Of a DNA stretch of 64,000 nt, positions 44,637-53,953 are shown piece after piece. The notes under the pieces were generated by a model. That model worked only from the letters and a program-made list of their open reading frames with translations, ran no database searches and was not told where the DNA came from. How positions within the stretch are numbered: position 1 is the stretch's first letter; each line of letters starts with the position of its first letter. Source of the stretch: Ruminococcus sp. JC304 (lineage in GTDB: Bacteria > Bacillota > Clostridia > Lachnospirales > Lachnospiraceae); the NCBI GenBank assembly GCA_000285855.2, contig HE978651.1, positions 174,036-238,035 on the forward strand, written 5' to 3'. Position numbers and translations under genes: made by a program.

Positions 44637-45611
44637 GTGAGCGAGCCCTTATTATCAGTAAAAAATATGAAAAAAACATTCCAGGCGAACGGAGGAATGT
44701 TCAGCAAGAAGAAACTTGTCCATGCTGTAAATGATGTATCTTTTGATATTTATCCGGGCGAAACCTTCTCTCTGGTAGGAGAGTCTGGTTGTGGAAAGTC
44801 TACCACAGGTAAACTGATCGATCATCTGATCATACCGGATTCCGGCGAGATCTGGTTTGAGGGAAAAGAGATTTCCAAACTTACTGAGAAGGAAATGCGT
44901 TCTTTACGTTCTGACATCCAGATGGTATTCCAGGATCCATATGGTTCCCTGAATCCAAGAATGAAGGTTCAGGATCTTATCGGTGAGCCGCTTCTGATCC
45001 ATACAAATATGAGTGCAGGTGAGAGACTTAAGAAGGTTCATGAACTTCTGGGAACCGTAGGTTTAAGCCCGTCTCATGGAGAACGTTATCCTCATGAATT
45101 CTCAGGCGGCCAGCGTCAGCGTATCGGAATCGCCAGAGCACTGACTGTACAGCCAAAGCTGATCATTGCAGATGAGCCTGTATCAGCACTTGATGTTTCC
45201 ATTCAGGCACAGGTACTGAACCTTCTGCAGCAGCTGCAGAAAGATTTTAATCTTACCTACCTGTTCATTTCTCATGACCTGAGTGTTGTTGAGATGATCT
45301 CAGACAGAATTGGTGTTATGTACCTTGGTACGATCGTAGAGACAGCACCAAAGAAAGAGCTTTATGCAAATCCAAGACATCCATATACCAGAGCACTCCT
45401 CTCTGCAGTGCCGATCCCGGATCCGGATCTGACAAAGGAACGTATCACATTAAAAGGTGATCTTCCAAGTCCAAGCAATCCGCCAAGTGGATGTCTGTTC
45501 CATACACGATGCCCGCATTGTACAGAAAAATGTAAGACACAAGTGCCTACACCTGTTGAAATTGCACCCGGACATATTGTAAAATGTCATTATCCTGAAC
45601 TTACGGAATAA
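44637..45611 (+). CDS. dppF: Peptide ABC transporter ATPase (DppF type)
   Basis: 324 residues from a GTG start with GGAGG in the end of dppD. Walker A is [12 protein letters not shown], the signature FSGGQRQRIGIARAL, Walker B KLIIADEPVSALDVSIQ and the switch ISHDLS. The tail has GCLFHTRCPHCTEKC, the Cys pattern of the family. It completes a five-gene transporter. Confidence 0.93.
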   Translation: MSEPLLSVKNMKKTFQANGGMFSKKKLVHAVNDVSFDIYPGETFSLVGESGCGKSTTGKLIDHLIIPDSGEIWFEGKEISKLTEKEMRSLRSDIQMVFQDPYGSLNPRMKVQDLIGEPLLIHTNMSAGERLKKVHELLGTVGLSPSHGERYPHEFSGGQRQRIGIARALTVQPKLIIADEPVSALDVSIQAQVLNLLQQLQKDFNLTYLFISHDLSVVEMISDRIGVMYLGTIVETAPKKELYANPRHPYTRALLSAVPIPDPDLTKERITLKGDLPSPSNPPSGCLFHTRCPHCTEKCKTQVPTPVEIAPGHIVKCHYPELTE

Positions 45612-45703
45612 ACAGTAGTATCGAATCAGAGATGTGATTTACAGATATCTGGTCAGGACAAAATATAAAGGATCATCATAAAGAGATGAGGAAAGAAGGG
45701 GCT

Positions 45704-46465
45704 ATGTTTACTGAGGAAAGACAAAGCGCAATAGAGAAATGTCTTCGTGAAAACGGAAAGGTCAAGGTTAAGGAATTAAGTGAGAAGTTTCAGGTTACAG
45801 AGGACTGTATCCGTAAAGACCTCAAAATTCTCGAAAACGCCGGAAAGTTAAAGAGAACCTACGGTGGAGCGATTCTTTCACAGGATTATCCGCTGGAAAG
45901 AGATGTAGTAGACAGACGCCATTATAACCTTGACAAAAAGAAAGCAATTGCGGCGAAAGCATTTAAGCTGATCAAGAATAATGAGACGATTTTCCTGGAT
46001 ATTTCTACCACAAATATAGAATTGGCAAAGCTTCTTGCTGCGTCAAATATGAGAGTGGTAGTTGTCAGCAATATGATCGATATTCTGCAGATCCTTGCTA
46101 CAAATCCATCGATCACTGCTATTGGTACCGGGGGGACAATGTACCGGACAGTGAATGGTTTTATGGGGGCTGCGGCCATAGAAGTGATGAAGCAATATAG
46201 TTTTGACCGTGCATTTATAGGAAGCTGCGGTGTGGACATGACCGATTGTGCAATTACTACATTGGGGGTAGAGGACGGATTGACAAAGAAGGCGGCTATG
46301 CACAGCAGCAGACATAAATATGTCGTTATGGAGAGAGAAAAGTTTTATTTTAATGATTCTTATAAGTTTGCGTATTTTGATGATATCAGCGGAATCGTTA
46401 CAGATGAATTTCCGGATGACACGATCGTGAGTACACTGGAAAGAGCTGGGGTGAAATTGTTTTAA
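45704..46465 (+). CDS. DeoR-family transcription regulator
   Basis: 253 residues from the ATG at 45704. The N-terminal winged helix reads ERQSAIEKCLRENGKVKVKE and FQVTEDCIRKDLKILENAGK with LKRTYGGAI, the DeoR signature. The C-terminal sugar-phosphate sensor (DeoRC) has FLDISTTNIELAKLLAASN, TAIGTGGTMYRTVNGFMG and FDRAFIGSCGVDM. Such proteins usually answer to a phosphorylated sugar, which fits the downstream fucosidase. Candidate operators lie at the operon promoter (39844-39899). Confidence 0.92.
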   Translation: MFTEERQSAIEKCLRENGKVKVKELSEKFQVTEDCIRKDLKILENAGKLKRTYGGAILSQDYPLERDVVDRRHYNLDKKKAIAAKAFKLIKNNETIFLDISTTNIELAKLLAASNMRVVVVSNMIDILQILATNPSITAIGTGGTMYRTVNGFMGAAAIEVMKQYSFDRAFIGSCGVDMTDCAITTLGVEDGLTKKAAMHSSRHKYVVMEREKFYFNDSYKFAYFDDISGIVTDEFPDDTIVSTLERAGVKLF

Positions 46466-46529
46466 GTGAATATGATAAACAGGATAATTTTATTTAATTG
46501 ATCCTGATGAAGAAGATGGAGGAAAGTAC

Positions 46530-47276
46530 GTGAAAGAATACATATTGGAAGCCTGTGTGGATTCCGTGGAATCTGCCATGGCAGCGGCTTCAGGAGGTGC
46601 AGACAGACTGGAGCTTTGCAGTAATCTGATAATAGGCGGAACCACTCCGGGACCGTGGCTTTTTGAAGAGATAAGAAAGCGTTCGGATATCAGGATCCAT
46701 GCCCTGATCCGTCCGCGTTTTGGAGATTTCTGTTATACAGATGCAGAGTTTTCCATAATAAAGAGTGCAGTAGAAGATTTCAGAAAAATGGGTGCTGAAG
46801 GTGTAGTATTTGGGGTGCTGAAACCGGATGGCACATTAAACATGGAACAGATGAAGGAGCTTATGGAGGCTGCAGGGGATATGTCAGTAACACTCCACAG
46901 AGCTTTTGATGTGTGCGTTGATCCGCTGGAAACTATGGAACAGGCAATTTCACTGGGAATTGATACGATCCTTACTTCAGGACAGCGCAATGTATGTCTG
47001 CAGGGAGCAGATCTTCTGAAAGAACTGCAGGAGAAGAGCAGAGGACGTATTACGATCCAGGCAGGAAGTGGTGTTGGTGCAGAGGTGATCCGACAACTCT
47101 ATCCGCTTACGGGGATAAAGGCTTACCATATGACAGGAAAGCATGTGATCGACAGTGAGATGCAGTTTCGGAAAGAGGGAGTTAATATGGGACTTCCAAT
47201 GATCAGTGAATATGAGATATGGCGTACGGACGTTGACAGTATCCGTGCTGCAAAGAAAGTTCTGGAGGAATTATGA
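46530..47276 (+). CDS. cutC: CutC family protein
   Basis: 248 residues from a GTG start after GGAGGAAAG. Family motifs: LEACVDSVESAMAAASGGAD, RLELCSNLIIGGTTPGP, IRPRFGDFCY, HRAFDVCVDPLETMEQAI and ILTSGQRNVCLQGADLL. CutC has a TIM-barrel fold and was named for copper homeostasis, although its true reaction is unclear. Its place between a DeoR regulator and glycan/peptide genes argues for a metabolic role here. Its end overlaps the transglutaminase gene by 4 bases. Confidence 0.9.
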   Translation: MKEYILEACVDSVESAMAAASGGADRLELCSNLIIGGTTPGPWLFEEIRKRSDIRIHALIRPRFGDFCYTDAEFSIIKSAVEDFRKMGAEGVVFGVLKPDGTLNMEQMKELMEAAGDMSVTLHRAFDVCVDPLETMEQAISLGIDTILTSGQRNVCLQGADLLKELQEKSRGRITIQAGSGVGAEVIRQLYPLTGIKAYHMTGKHVIDSEMQFRKEGVNMGLPMISEYEIWRTDVDSIRAAKKVLEEL

Positions 47277-49777
47277 TGGCAGAACCGAAGATTTTTTTGA
47301 AGGAGAACAGGGAGCGAATTGAAAAGAATTACCTGGAGCAGACAAAGAGTCTGCCCCGGTTTTTTGCGTCTATAGATGAAAAAATACAGAAATGTACAAA
47401 AGAGGTGGCGCTTGCATGCAAGTATTTATATGCATTTATGCCGTACAGTGATATTGGAAACTATCCGTTTGAAGTATTTCTGGATTATGCTGAAAACGGT
47501 GTACAGCTGTGGAAAGAGAATCCACAGATAGCAGATATGCCTGAGGATATTTTTCTGAATTATGTACTGTTTCACAGAGTAAATGAAGAAGAGATCGCGC
47601 CCTGCAGAACCTTTTTCCGAACAGAGATCGGAACAAGAATACAGGGAATGAATTTCAGAGAAGCAGCTCTGGAAGTGAACTACTGGTGTGCAGAGGAGGC
47701 AACCTATCATTGTACGGATGACCGTACTTTATCTGCACTCTCTGTATATCGCAGAGGCAATGGAAGATGTGGGGAAGAGTCTGTTTTTACAGTTAATGCA
47801 CTGCGAAGTGTAGGTGTGCCTGCACGTCAGGTATATGCACCGAAATGGTCTCACTGTGATGATAATCATGCGTGGGTGGAAATCTGGTGTGACGGTAAAT
47901 GGTATTTCCTGGGAGCCTGTGAACCGGAAGAAATCCTGAATAAAGGCTGGTTTACTAACGCATCCTCAAGGGCAATGATGATCCATTCCCGTATATTTGA
48001 TACAAAGATCCCGGAAGGTGAAGTAATAGGCAGAGATGGCATGGTAACCATGCTGAATGAACTGAAAAGATATGCAGTTACAAAGGAGATTACTGTATCT
48101 GTAAAAGATGATCAGGGACTTCCGGTGGAGGGAGCTGAGGTTTCCTTTGAGGTACTCAATTATTCTGAGTATGCACCGATTGCAGAGAAAGAAACAGACG
48201 AGAATGGCAGGGCTGTACTGACAACAGGTCTTGGAAGTCTGCATATTTCTGTAAGAGCATGCTGTAACGAAGAATGGCTTCATGCTGAGAAAGCAATGAA
48301 CACAGAGACAGAGGACAACTGTGAAATCTGTCTGAGGCATCAGGCTGCAGGAGAAAATGCAGGATATGAGAAGTGGACAGCAGCAGATATGTTTGCTCCT
48401 CATGATGCACCGGTAAATACAGATATGCCTGATCCTGAACAGAAGGAAAGAGGAAATAAACGTCTGGCAACTGCCAATGCACACAGAGAGCAGAAGGTAA
48501 GAAACTGGAGAAATCCGGAGTGTGAGCGTTTCCTTCAGAAAGAGGTAAACAGAATAGAGAAAGCTGTTGCTGCTTCGTACAGAGAGGATCTTCTTAACGT
48601 TCTGACAGAGAAAGACAGAACAGACTGTCTCAGTGATGTTCTTGAGGAGCATTTGGATCTTGCGATTCCGTATCATGGTATGATGAACAGGGATACATTT
48701 GTATCTTATGTGTTGAATCCAAGAGTGGATGATGAGGTCCTTCAGAAATACAGAAGAGAGATAAAGAACAAATTTTCCAGAGATGAGAAGCAGGAGCTGA
48801 GAAATGATCCATCCCAGATCTGGAAGCTGGTAGAGAAAGCTGTTGTTTCCAGACCTGAGAAAGAACGTTCAAGTGTGATCACAACACCTGCAGGATGTCT
48901 TAATACCTGTATAGGAAGCTTCCTGTCAAAGAAAATCCTTTTTGTTGCAATGGCAAGAACGTTGGGAGTTCCGGCACGTCTGAACCCTCATGACCGTTCC
49001 ATGGAATATATAGAAAACGGAAAGTTTGTTCCCGTACTTGCAAAGACAGAGAAGAACAGTACTCTGATCCTGAAATCGGGAGAAGATACACAATGGAAAT
49101 ATTTCCAGAACTGGAGTATTGCAAAACTGGAAAATGGCAGATATGTGTCTCTGAAACTGGGTACAGAGGCATTTGAAAACCAGCATATGAATCTGCCACT
49201 GGAATCCGGAAAGTACAGAATCCTTACTTCAAACAGACTTCCAAATGGAAATATGTTTGCAAATGAATATCATTTTGAGATCCAGCCTGGAGAGACAAAA
49301 GAGATAGATCTGGTTTTAAGAGAGGCAGATCTGGAAGATATGTTGGAGAATATTTCCATGCCGGAATTTACTCTGAGAAAAGAAGATGGAAGTACAGTAA
49401 AAGCTTCAGAGCTTACTGCCGATGGAAAGCATATCCTTGCATTCCTGGAAGAAGAGAAAGAACCTACAGAACATATCCTGAATGAAATGATGGAGCAGGA
49501 AGAAGCTTTTGCAGGATATGCAGAGAAGATTATTTTTGTAGTGAGAAGCAAGGATGCTCTGGAAACTCCTACACTGTCAAAGGCCCTGAAAAAACTGAAG
49601 AACGTTCAGATTTATTATGATGATTTTTCAGAGATCATCAATACCCTTGGAAGACGTATGTATGTAGATCCGGATAAACTTCCATTGATCATTGTGACCA
49701 ATGGAAGTCTCAATGGAATCTATGCGACCAGCGGTTATAATGTGGGAACCGGAGATATGCTGCTCAGACTGATGTGA
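47273..49777 (+). CDS. Multi-domain cytoplasmic transglutaminase-like protein
   Basis: 834 residues, no signal peptide, start overlapping cutC. Residues ~150-235 form a transglutaminase core: RRGNGRCGEESVFTVNAL (catalytic Cys), DDNHAWVEIW (His), and FLGACEPEE where the third residue is usually Asp. Residues ~275-345 are a CarboxypepD_reg/Ig-like domain (VSVKDDQGLPVEGAEVSFEV). A second, degenerate transglutaminase-like stretch follows (TPAGCLNTCIGSFLSKKILF, ARTLGVPARLNP, ~550-660). The end (~690-834) looks like a thioredoxin fold without CxxC (PEFTLRKEDGSTVKASEL). It may hydrolyse or transamidate imported peptides; the substrate is unknown. Confidence 0.75.
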   Translation: MMAEPKIFLKENRERIEKNYLEQTKSLPRFFASIDEKIQKCTKEVALACKYLYAFMPYSDIGNYPFEVFLDYAENGVQLWKENPQIADMPEDIFLNYVLFHRVNEEEIAPCRTFFRTEIGTRIQGMNFREAALEVNYWCAEEATYHCTDDRTLSALSVYRRGNGRCGEESVFTVNALRSVGVPARQVYAPKWSHCDDNHAWVEIWCDGKWYFLGACEPEEILNKGWFTNASSRAMMIHSRIFDTKIPEGEVIGRDGMVTMLNELKRYAVTKEITVSVKDDQGLPVEGAEVSFEVLNYSEYAPIAEKETDENGRAVLTTGLGSLHISVRACCNEEWLHAEKAMNTETEDNCEICLRHQAAGENAGYEKWTAADMFAPHDAPVNTDMPDPEQKERGNKRLATANAHREQKVRNWRNPECERFLQKEVNRIEKAVAASYREDLLNVLTEKDRTDCLSDVLEEHLDLAIPYHGMMNRDTFVSYVLNPRVDDEVLQKYRREIKNKFSRDEKQELRNDPSQIWKLVEKAVVSRPEKERSSVITTPAGCLNTCIGSFLSKKILFVAMARTLGVPARLNPHDRSMEYIENGKFVPVLAKTEKNSTLILKSGEDTQWKYFQNWSIAKLENGRYVSLKLGTEAFENQHMNLPLESGKYRILTSNRLPNGNMFANEYHFEIQPGETKEIDLVLREADLEDMLENISMPEFTLRKEDGSTVKASELTADGKHILAFLEEEKEPTEHILNEMMEQEEAFAGYAEKIIFVVRSKDALETPTLSKALKKLKNVQIYYDDFSEIINTLGRRMYVDPDKLPLIIVTNGSLNGIYATSGYNVGTGDMLLRLM

Positions 49778-49869
49778 TGACAAAAATCGGGTGAGCAGCA
49801 AGGCTGTCCGGTAGATACAGATCCGGAGCAGAAGGTTAAATAATCATATGAATACAGGAGATATAGATT

Positions 49870-51180
49870 ATGTATCAGTTTAACAGAGAAGAATATGAAG
49901 CACGTATGAAATGGTATCAGGAAGCACGTTTTGGAATGTTTATCCACTGGGGATTATATTCTATCCCTGCAAGAGGAGAGTGGGTACGCAGTACAGAGGA
50001 AATTCCGGAGGAAGAATATCTTCCTTTTATGAAAGAGTTTGATGCAAGGGATTATAACCCGAAGCAGTGGGCAAAAGAAGCAAAAGAAGCAGGAATGAAA
50101 TATGTGGTCCTGACAGCAAAGCATCACGATGGATTCTGCTTATTTGACAGTAAATATACAGATTATAAGGCAACAAATACACCTGCAGGAAGAGATCTGA
50201 TCAGTGAATATGTGGAAGCACTCAGAGAAGAAGGCCTGAAAGTGGGAATCTATTTCACATTACTTGACTGGCATCATCCGGACTATCCACAGTATGGAGA
50301 CAGGATCCATCCTATGAGAAATCATCCTGAATGCAGTAATGAGAACAGAGATTTTTCACGTTACACAGAATATCTCTACAATCAGGTAGAGGAGATCTGT
50401 ACAAATTATGGAAAGATCGATATTATCTGGTTTGACTTCTCCTATGATGATATGAGAGGTGAGAAATGGGGTGCAACAAGACTGATCGATATGGTCCGCA
50501 GATTACAGCCGGGAGTTATCATTGATAACCGGCTGGAAGTAAGCGGCGAGGGAAGAGGCTCTCTGTATGAATGTGATCCGAAGCCATATCATGGTGATTT
50601 CGTAAGCCCTGAACAGATTATTCCGCCGGAAGGTATCTGTGATAAAAACGGCGATCCTATGGTATGGGAAGCATGCTTTACAATGAACAATAACTGGGGA
50701 TACTGTGCAAATGATCATTATTACAAACCGGCTTCTATGCTGATCAAAAAGCTGGTAGAATGTGTTTCCAAGGGCGGAAATATGATCCTGAACGTAGGTC
50801 CTGATGCAAAGGGTAAATTCCCGAAGGAATCTTCTGATATCCTGGCTGAGATCGGACGCTGGATGAAATATAATCATGACAGTATTTATGGATGTGTTCC
50901 TGCAAATGATATCCCGAAACCGGATTATGGACGTGTCACCAGAAAGGGTAATAAATATTATGTACATATTTATGAGAACACATTAGGTCCTCTGCCATTG
51001 ATCGGATTTGACAAGAATAAGATCGTGAAAGTACGTTCACTGGCTGACGGACATGAAGTTCCTCTGTCTACAGCATGGGTACACAGTGATTACCCTGACA
51101 TTGCATTTGTAGACCTGGGACCGGACCCTGTATTACCGGATCCGGTAGACTATGTACTGGAAGTGGAAATGGAAGAATAA
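49870..51180 (+). CDS. GH29 alpha-L-fucosidase, intracellular
   Basis: 436 residues without a signal peptide. N-terminal motifs WYQEARFGMFIHWGLYSIPA, YVVLTAKHHDGFCLFDSKYT and VGIYFTLLDWHHPDYP are typical of GH29. The catalytic nucleophile Asp lies in GKIDIIWFDFSYDD. The acid/base is not obvious by eye, as usual in this family. The C-terminal beta domain is short. Cytoplasmic location plus linkage to a peptide transporter, DeoR regulator and transglutaminase protein suggests cleavage of fucose from imported glycopeptides or oligosaccharides. Confidence 0.9.
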   Translation: MYQFNREEYEARMKWYQEARFGMFIHWGLYSIPARGEWVRSTEEIPEEEYLPFMKEFDARDYNPKQWAKEAKEAGMKYVVLTAKHHDGFCLFDSKYTDYKATNTPAGRDLISEYVEALREEGLKVGIYFTLLDWHHPDYPQYGDRIHPMRNHPECSNENRDFSRYTEYLYNQVEEICTNYGKIDIIWFDFSYDDMRGEKWGATRLIDMVRRLQPGVIIDNRLEVSGEGRGSLYECDPKPYHGDFVSPEQIIPPEGICDKNGDPMVWEACFTMNNNWGYCANDHYYKPASMLIKKLVECVSKGGNMILNVGPDAKGKFPKESSDILAEIGRWMKYNHDSIYGCVPANDIPKPDYGRVTRKGNKYYVHIYENTLGPLPLIGFDKNKIVKVRSLADGHEVPLSTAWVHSDYPDIAFVDLGPDPVLPDPVDYVLEVEMEE

Positions 51181-51204
51181 ACTAAAACGGATATGGAAAT
51201 GAAG

Positions 51205-51238
51205 AACAAGGGGCTGTCCTGAAAAACAGCCCCTTGTT
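51205..51238 (+). terminator. Terminator of the transporter-fucosidase operon
   Basis: AACAAGGGGCTGT (51205-51217) pairs with ACAGCCCCTTGTT (51226-51238) over 13 bp with an eight-base loop. It marks the end of the long operon starting near 39920. Confidence 0.85.
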
Positions 51239-51268
51239 TGCTGCCAGTAATTAAAAAAGTCCAGGGGA

Positions 51269-51297
51269 TTGACAGCCATACAATAATCAGCTAAATT
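51269..51297 (+). promoter_or_regulatory. Probable promoter of the unknown 323-residue gene
   Basis: TTGACA (51269-51274) and TAAATT (51292-51297) are 17 bases apart, about 120 bp ahead of the start at 51420. Confidence 0.5.
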
Positions 51298-51419
51298 TTT
51301 GTATAGACATCAGACTCCGTTGTGATAAAGTGTTTACTATGAATATAAAAGGTGGAAAAGTTACCTGGAAATAAAGTAGGAGCTTCTGAAGAACAAAATG
51401 ATCCTACAGGGGAGTAACA

Positions 51420-52391
51420 ATGGAAGACAATTTTGAAAAATTAAATCTGCTTCTGGAGCAGGAACTGTGTGAGTTTGTGGATATTCCGGACGGTTTTACC
51501 GGACAGACAGAGAGTGGAGAGCTACGTCTGATCTACCTGATGAATGATGCAGTAGAAAGCTTTCTGGTTTTGAAAAATGCCAGGATGACAGGAAATTATG
51601 TCAGGGATTATGAAGGGAAATTTGAAGGCTCTTTAGAGAAGACAGACAGGGATTTATGTGAGGCAGAGTATATTCTGGTGGTTCATCAGGGGCGGAATGT
51701 GTTTACCGTATTTTTTGAAGATATTTTGCTGGAAAACCATTTGTATAATTATGGAGAGCTGGGACATTTCTGGGTGAAGGGATATGAAAATCTCAGGGTA
51801 ATGGAGTATCAGATTGCCATATTGCGTGATAAGTATGAGTATCTGGGAGAAGAATATTGTACTGAACAGGAACGAAAGCTGGCGATGCTACGGGATTTCC
51901 CACCATTAAATTATCTTTTTTATCCGGCAGTACCGGAGAAGTATATTGTTCCGGTGGACAATCCATGGGAGGTAACAGCGGAAGCACTGGCAGTTATGCA
52001 GGAACTGGCAACGGAAGCGGGAGATGAAAAACTGGGAAAAATGCTCAGGCGTTATGAAAAAAAACCAGATATATCAAATGCCAGAAAGATAGCCGGAATG
52101 CTTTGCAGGAGCAGTCATTTACCGGTGGTTACTCTGCTGGGAGAAAAAATCAGGGAAGTAGCTTCGATCTACCCGGACAGAGATTTTGGAAGGAAACAGA
52201 ATGAATATCTGCATGAACTGATGGAAAAAGCGGAACGAAGAAAAGAAGAATTGGAAGCAGAGAATGTTCAGACTCTGATCTACAGAGAAGAACCTTTCAT
52301 TTATGACTGTGATTCCATATCGTTTCAGGTATATCTTGTGACGGTGAGAAAAGGTTTGCGGAAGCAGAAAATAATGGTTGAGAAAATGTAA
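51420..52391 (+). CDS. Unknown 323-residue cytoplasmic protein
   Basis: I do not recognise a function; it may belong to a clostridial domain of unknown function (DUF3878-like is a guess). The sequence is acidic and soluble, with no signal peptide. The N-terminal half is beta-rich (GELRLIYLMNDAVESFLVLK, AEYILVVHQGRNVFTVFFED), the middle is helical (LHELMEKAERRKEELEAENV), and the end is a basic strand-rich tail. It has AGGGGAG ahead of the ATG and its own promoter, and is separated by a short gap from the HD-domain gene. Confidence 0.8.
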   Translation: MEDNFEKLNLLLEQELCEFVDIPDGFTGQTESGELRLIYLMNDAVESFLVLKNARMTGNYVRDYEGKFEGSLEKTDRDLCEAEYILVVHQGRNVFTVFFEDILLENHLYNYGELGHFWVKGYENLRVMEYQIAILRDKYEYLGEEYCTEQERKLAMLRDFPPLNYLFYPAVPEKYIVPVDNPWEVTAEALAVMQELATEAGDEKLGKMLRRYEKKPDISNARKIAGMLCRSSHLPVVTLLGEKIREVASIYPDRDFGRKQNEYLHELMEKAERRKEELEAENVQTLIYREEPFIYDCDSISFQVYLVTVRKGLRKQKIMVEKM

Positions 52392-52477
52392 TTCCTTGGA
52401 TAAAACCATTATAATTTATGCAAAGTATATCGTAGTTGTTTTTTTGTGTTTGGAATAAAGAAGGGATTATAATATCA

Positions 52478-53281
52478 ATGGATAAATTATTAGACTTAAC
52501 AAGAGATTTTGATACAGCGAAAGCTGCTTTTGAAGCATATCTGGATGAATATGACAGAGCGGATGATAAGATTCATCTGAAAATCGTACATACTTATGGA
52601 GTGGTTGATGCTGCAGAAGACATTGCCCGCCGTATGGGATTAACAGAGGAAGATGTACAACTGGCAAAGGTAATCGGATTGCTCCATGATATTGGCAGAT
52701 TTGAACAGATCAGGAGATTTGACAGCTTTGAACCGGGAACTATGGAGCATGCAGCATATGGTGCACAGCTTCTGTTCGGACCGGAGAAAATGATCCGCAG
52801 ATTTGTGAAGGATGACAGGTTTGACAGTCTGATCTGCACTGCGGTTGAGAAACACAGTGATTTCAAACTGGAAGGAATTACGGATGAGAGAACTCTGCTT
52901 CATGCAAAATTAATTCGGGATGCAGACAAGCTGGATAATTGCAGAGTAAAGCTGGAAGAGTCCATGGAAACACTTCTGGGAGTGGATGAGAAGTGTGTTG
53001 GTGAAGGAGTGATCGCACCAAAGGTATGGGAGTCCTGTATGGCAAAGAAATCTGTATTGTCTTCAGACAGGGTTTCGAAAGTAGACTATTGGATTTCCTA
53101 TATTGCACAGTATTATGACATCAATTTCCCGGAAACCTATGAGATTATGGGTGAACATGATTATGTGAAACGGATTAAGGACAGAGTTCCCTATGCATTG
53201 CCGGAAACACAGGAAAAGATGGATGCTCTGGAGGCAGAGCTGGAGAAATATATGGATGAGAGAATTCGAAACAAAAAATAA
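52478..53281 (+). CDS. HD-domain phosphohydrolase
   Basis: 267 residues from the ATG at 52478. The HD metal motif order is complete: H in HLKIVHTYGVVD, HD in VIGLLHDIGRFEQIRRF, and Asp in LIRDADKLDNCRVKLE. The family hydrolyses nucleotides or nucleotide second messengers; the specific substrate is unknown. The ribosome site (GAAGGGA) is spaced rather far, 11 bases, from the ATG. The palindromic element at 53281-53334 starts at its stop codon. Confidence 0.85.
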   Translation: MDKLLDLTRDFDTAKAAFEAYLDEYDRADDKIHLKIVHTYGVVDAAEDIARRMGLTEEDVQLAKVIGLLHDIGRFEQIRRFDSFEPGTMEHAAYGAQLLFGPEKMIRRFVKDDRFDSLICTAVEKHSDFKLEGITDERTLLHAKLIRDADKLDNCRVKLEESMETLLGVDEKCVGEGVIAPKVWESCMAKKSVLSSDRVSKVDYWISYIAQYYDINFPETYEIMGEHDYVKRIKDRVPYALPETQEKMDALEAELEKYMDERIRNKK

Positions 53282-53334
53282 ATCAAGTAAGCCCCTGCTT
53301 CAATTGCGAAAAGCAATAAATAGTAGGTGGGGAC
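53281..53334. repeat. Dispersed palindromic element, copy 2
   Basis: It shares AATCAAGTAAG-CCCCTGCTT with copy 1 (338-391) and, in the opposite orientation, the core CTGCTTCAATT. The inner stem is ATTGC-gaaaa-GCAAT here against ATTAC-aaaaa-GTAAT in copy 1, a compensated base-pair change. It runs from the HD gene stop into the start region of the next gene. Confidence 0.55.
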
Positions 53335-53947
53335 ATATGAAAAGACAAGAATGATAAAAATGGATATGGATAAAACAGAAAAAAATCAGGAGAAATTCAC
53401 CTGCGGAGAATTCGAATATCAGGTTATAAGAAGTGCCCGAAAAACCATGACTTTGGAGGTGCGCAGGGACGGAAATGTGATTGTCCGTGCACCGCTCCGT
53501 ACAGGTCTGCCGCGGATCAAAAGATTTGTAAACCAGAAGCAGGAGTGGGTTCTGGGATGTCTGGAACGGACAAAAGAATACAGGGAAGAGAAGCCACTGA
53601 GTGCAGAACTGAGTGAAGCAAAGAGAAATGTCCATATACGAAAAGCAAAAGAAACGATTACCAAAAGAGTCTCTTATTTTGCCAAACTCATGGGCGTTTC
53701 TTACCGCAATATCACCATCAGAGAACAGAAAACAAGATGGGGAAGCTGCAGCAGTGAGAAGAATCTGAACTTTAACTGGAAACTGATACTGGCACCACCG
53801 GAAGTGCTGGATTATGTAGTGGTGCATGAACTGTGCCATTTGAAAGAGATGAACCATTCAAAGGCGTTCTGGGATGAAGTCGAGAAAGTAATGCCGGAGT
53901 ATGAAACGTACAAGTTGTGGCTGAAAAAGAATGGATGGAGGTTGTAA
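53327..53947 (+). CDS. YgjP/SprT-like M48-type metallopeptidase domain protein
   Basis: About 200 residues. The zinc motif HELCHLKEMNHSKAFW (HExxH plus a later His) and REQKTRWGSCSSEKNLNFNW define the YgjP (DUF45) family. The N-terminal part is a beta-rich domain (RKTMTLEVRRDGNVIVRAPL). The substrate is unknown in most members. The start is unclear: GTG at 53327 lies in the palindromic element, and ATG at 53351 or 53360 would be nearly as good, with weak ribosome sites. Followed by the PHP endonuclease-like gene after 6 bp. Confidence 0.82.
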   Translation: MGTYEKTRMIKMDMDKTEKNQEKFTCGEFEYQVIRSARKTMTLEVRRDGNVIVRAPLRTGLPRIKRFVNQKQEWVLGCLERTKEYREEKPLSAELSEAKRNVHIRKAKETITKRVSYFAKLMGVSYRNITIREQKTRWGSCSSEKNLNFNWKLILAPPEVLDYVVVHELCHLKEMNHSKAFWDEVEKVMPEYETYKLWLKKNGWRL

Positions 53948-53953
53948 TGAATA

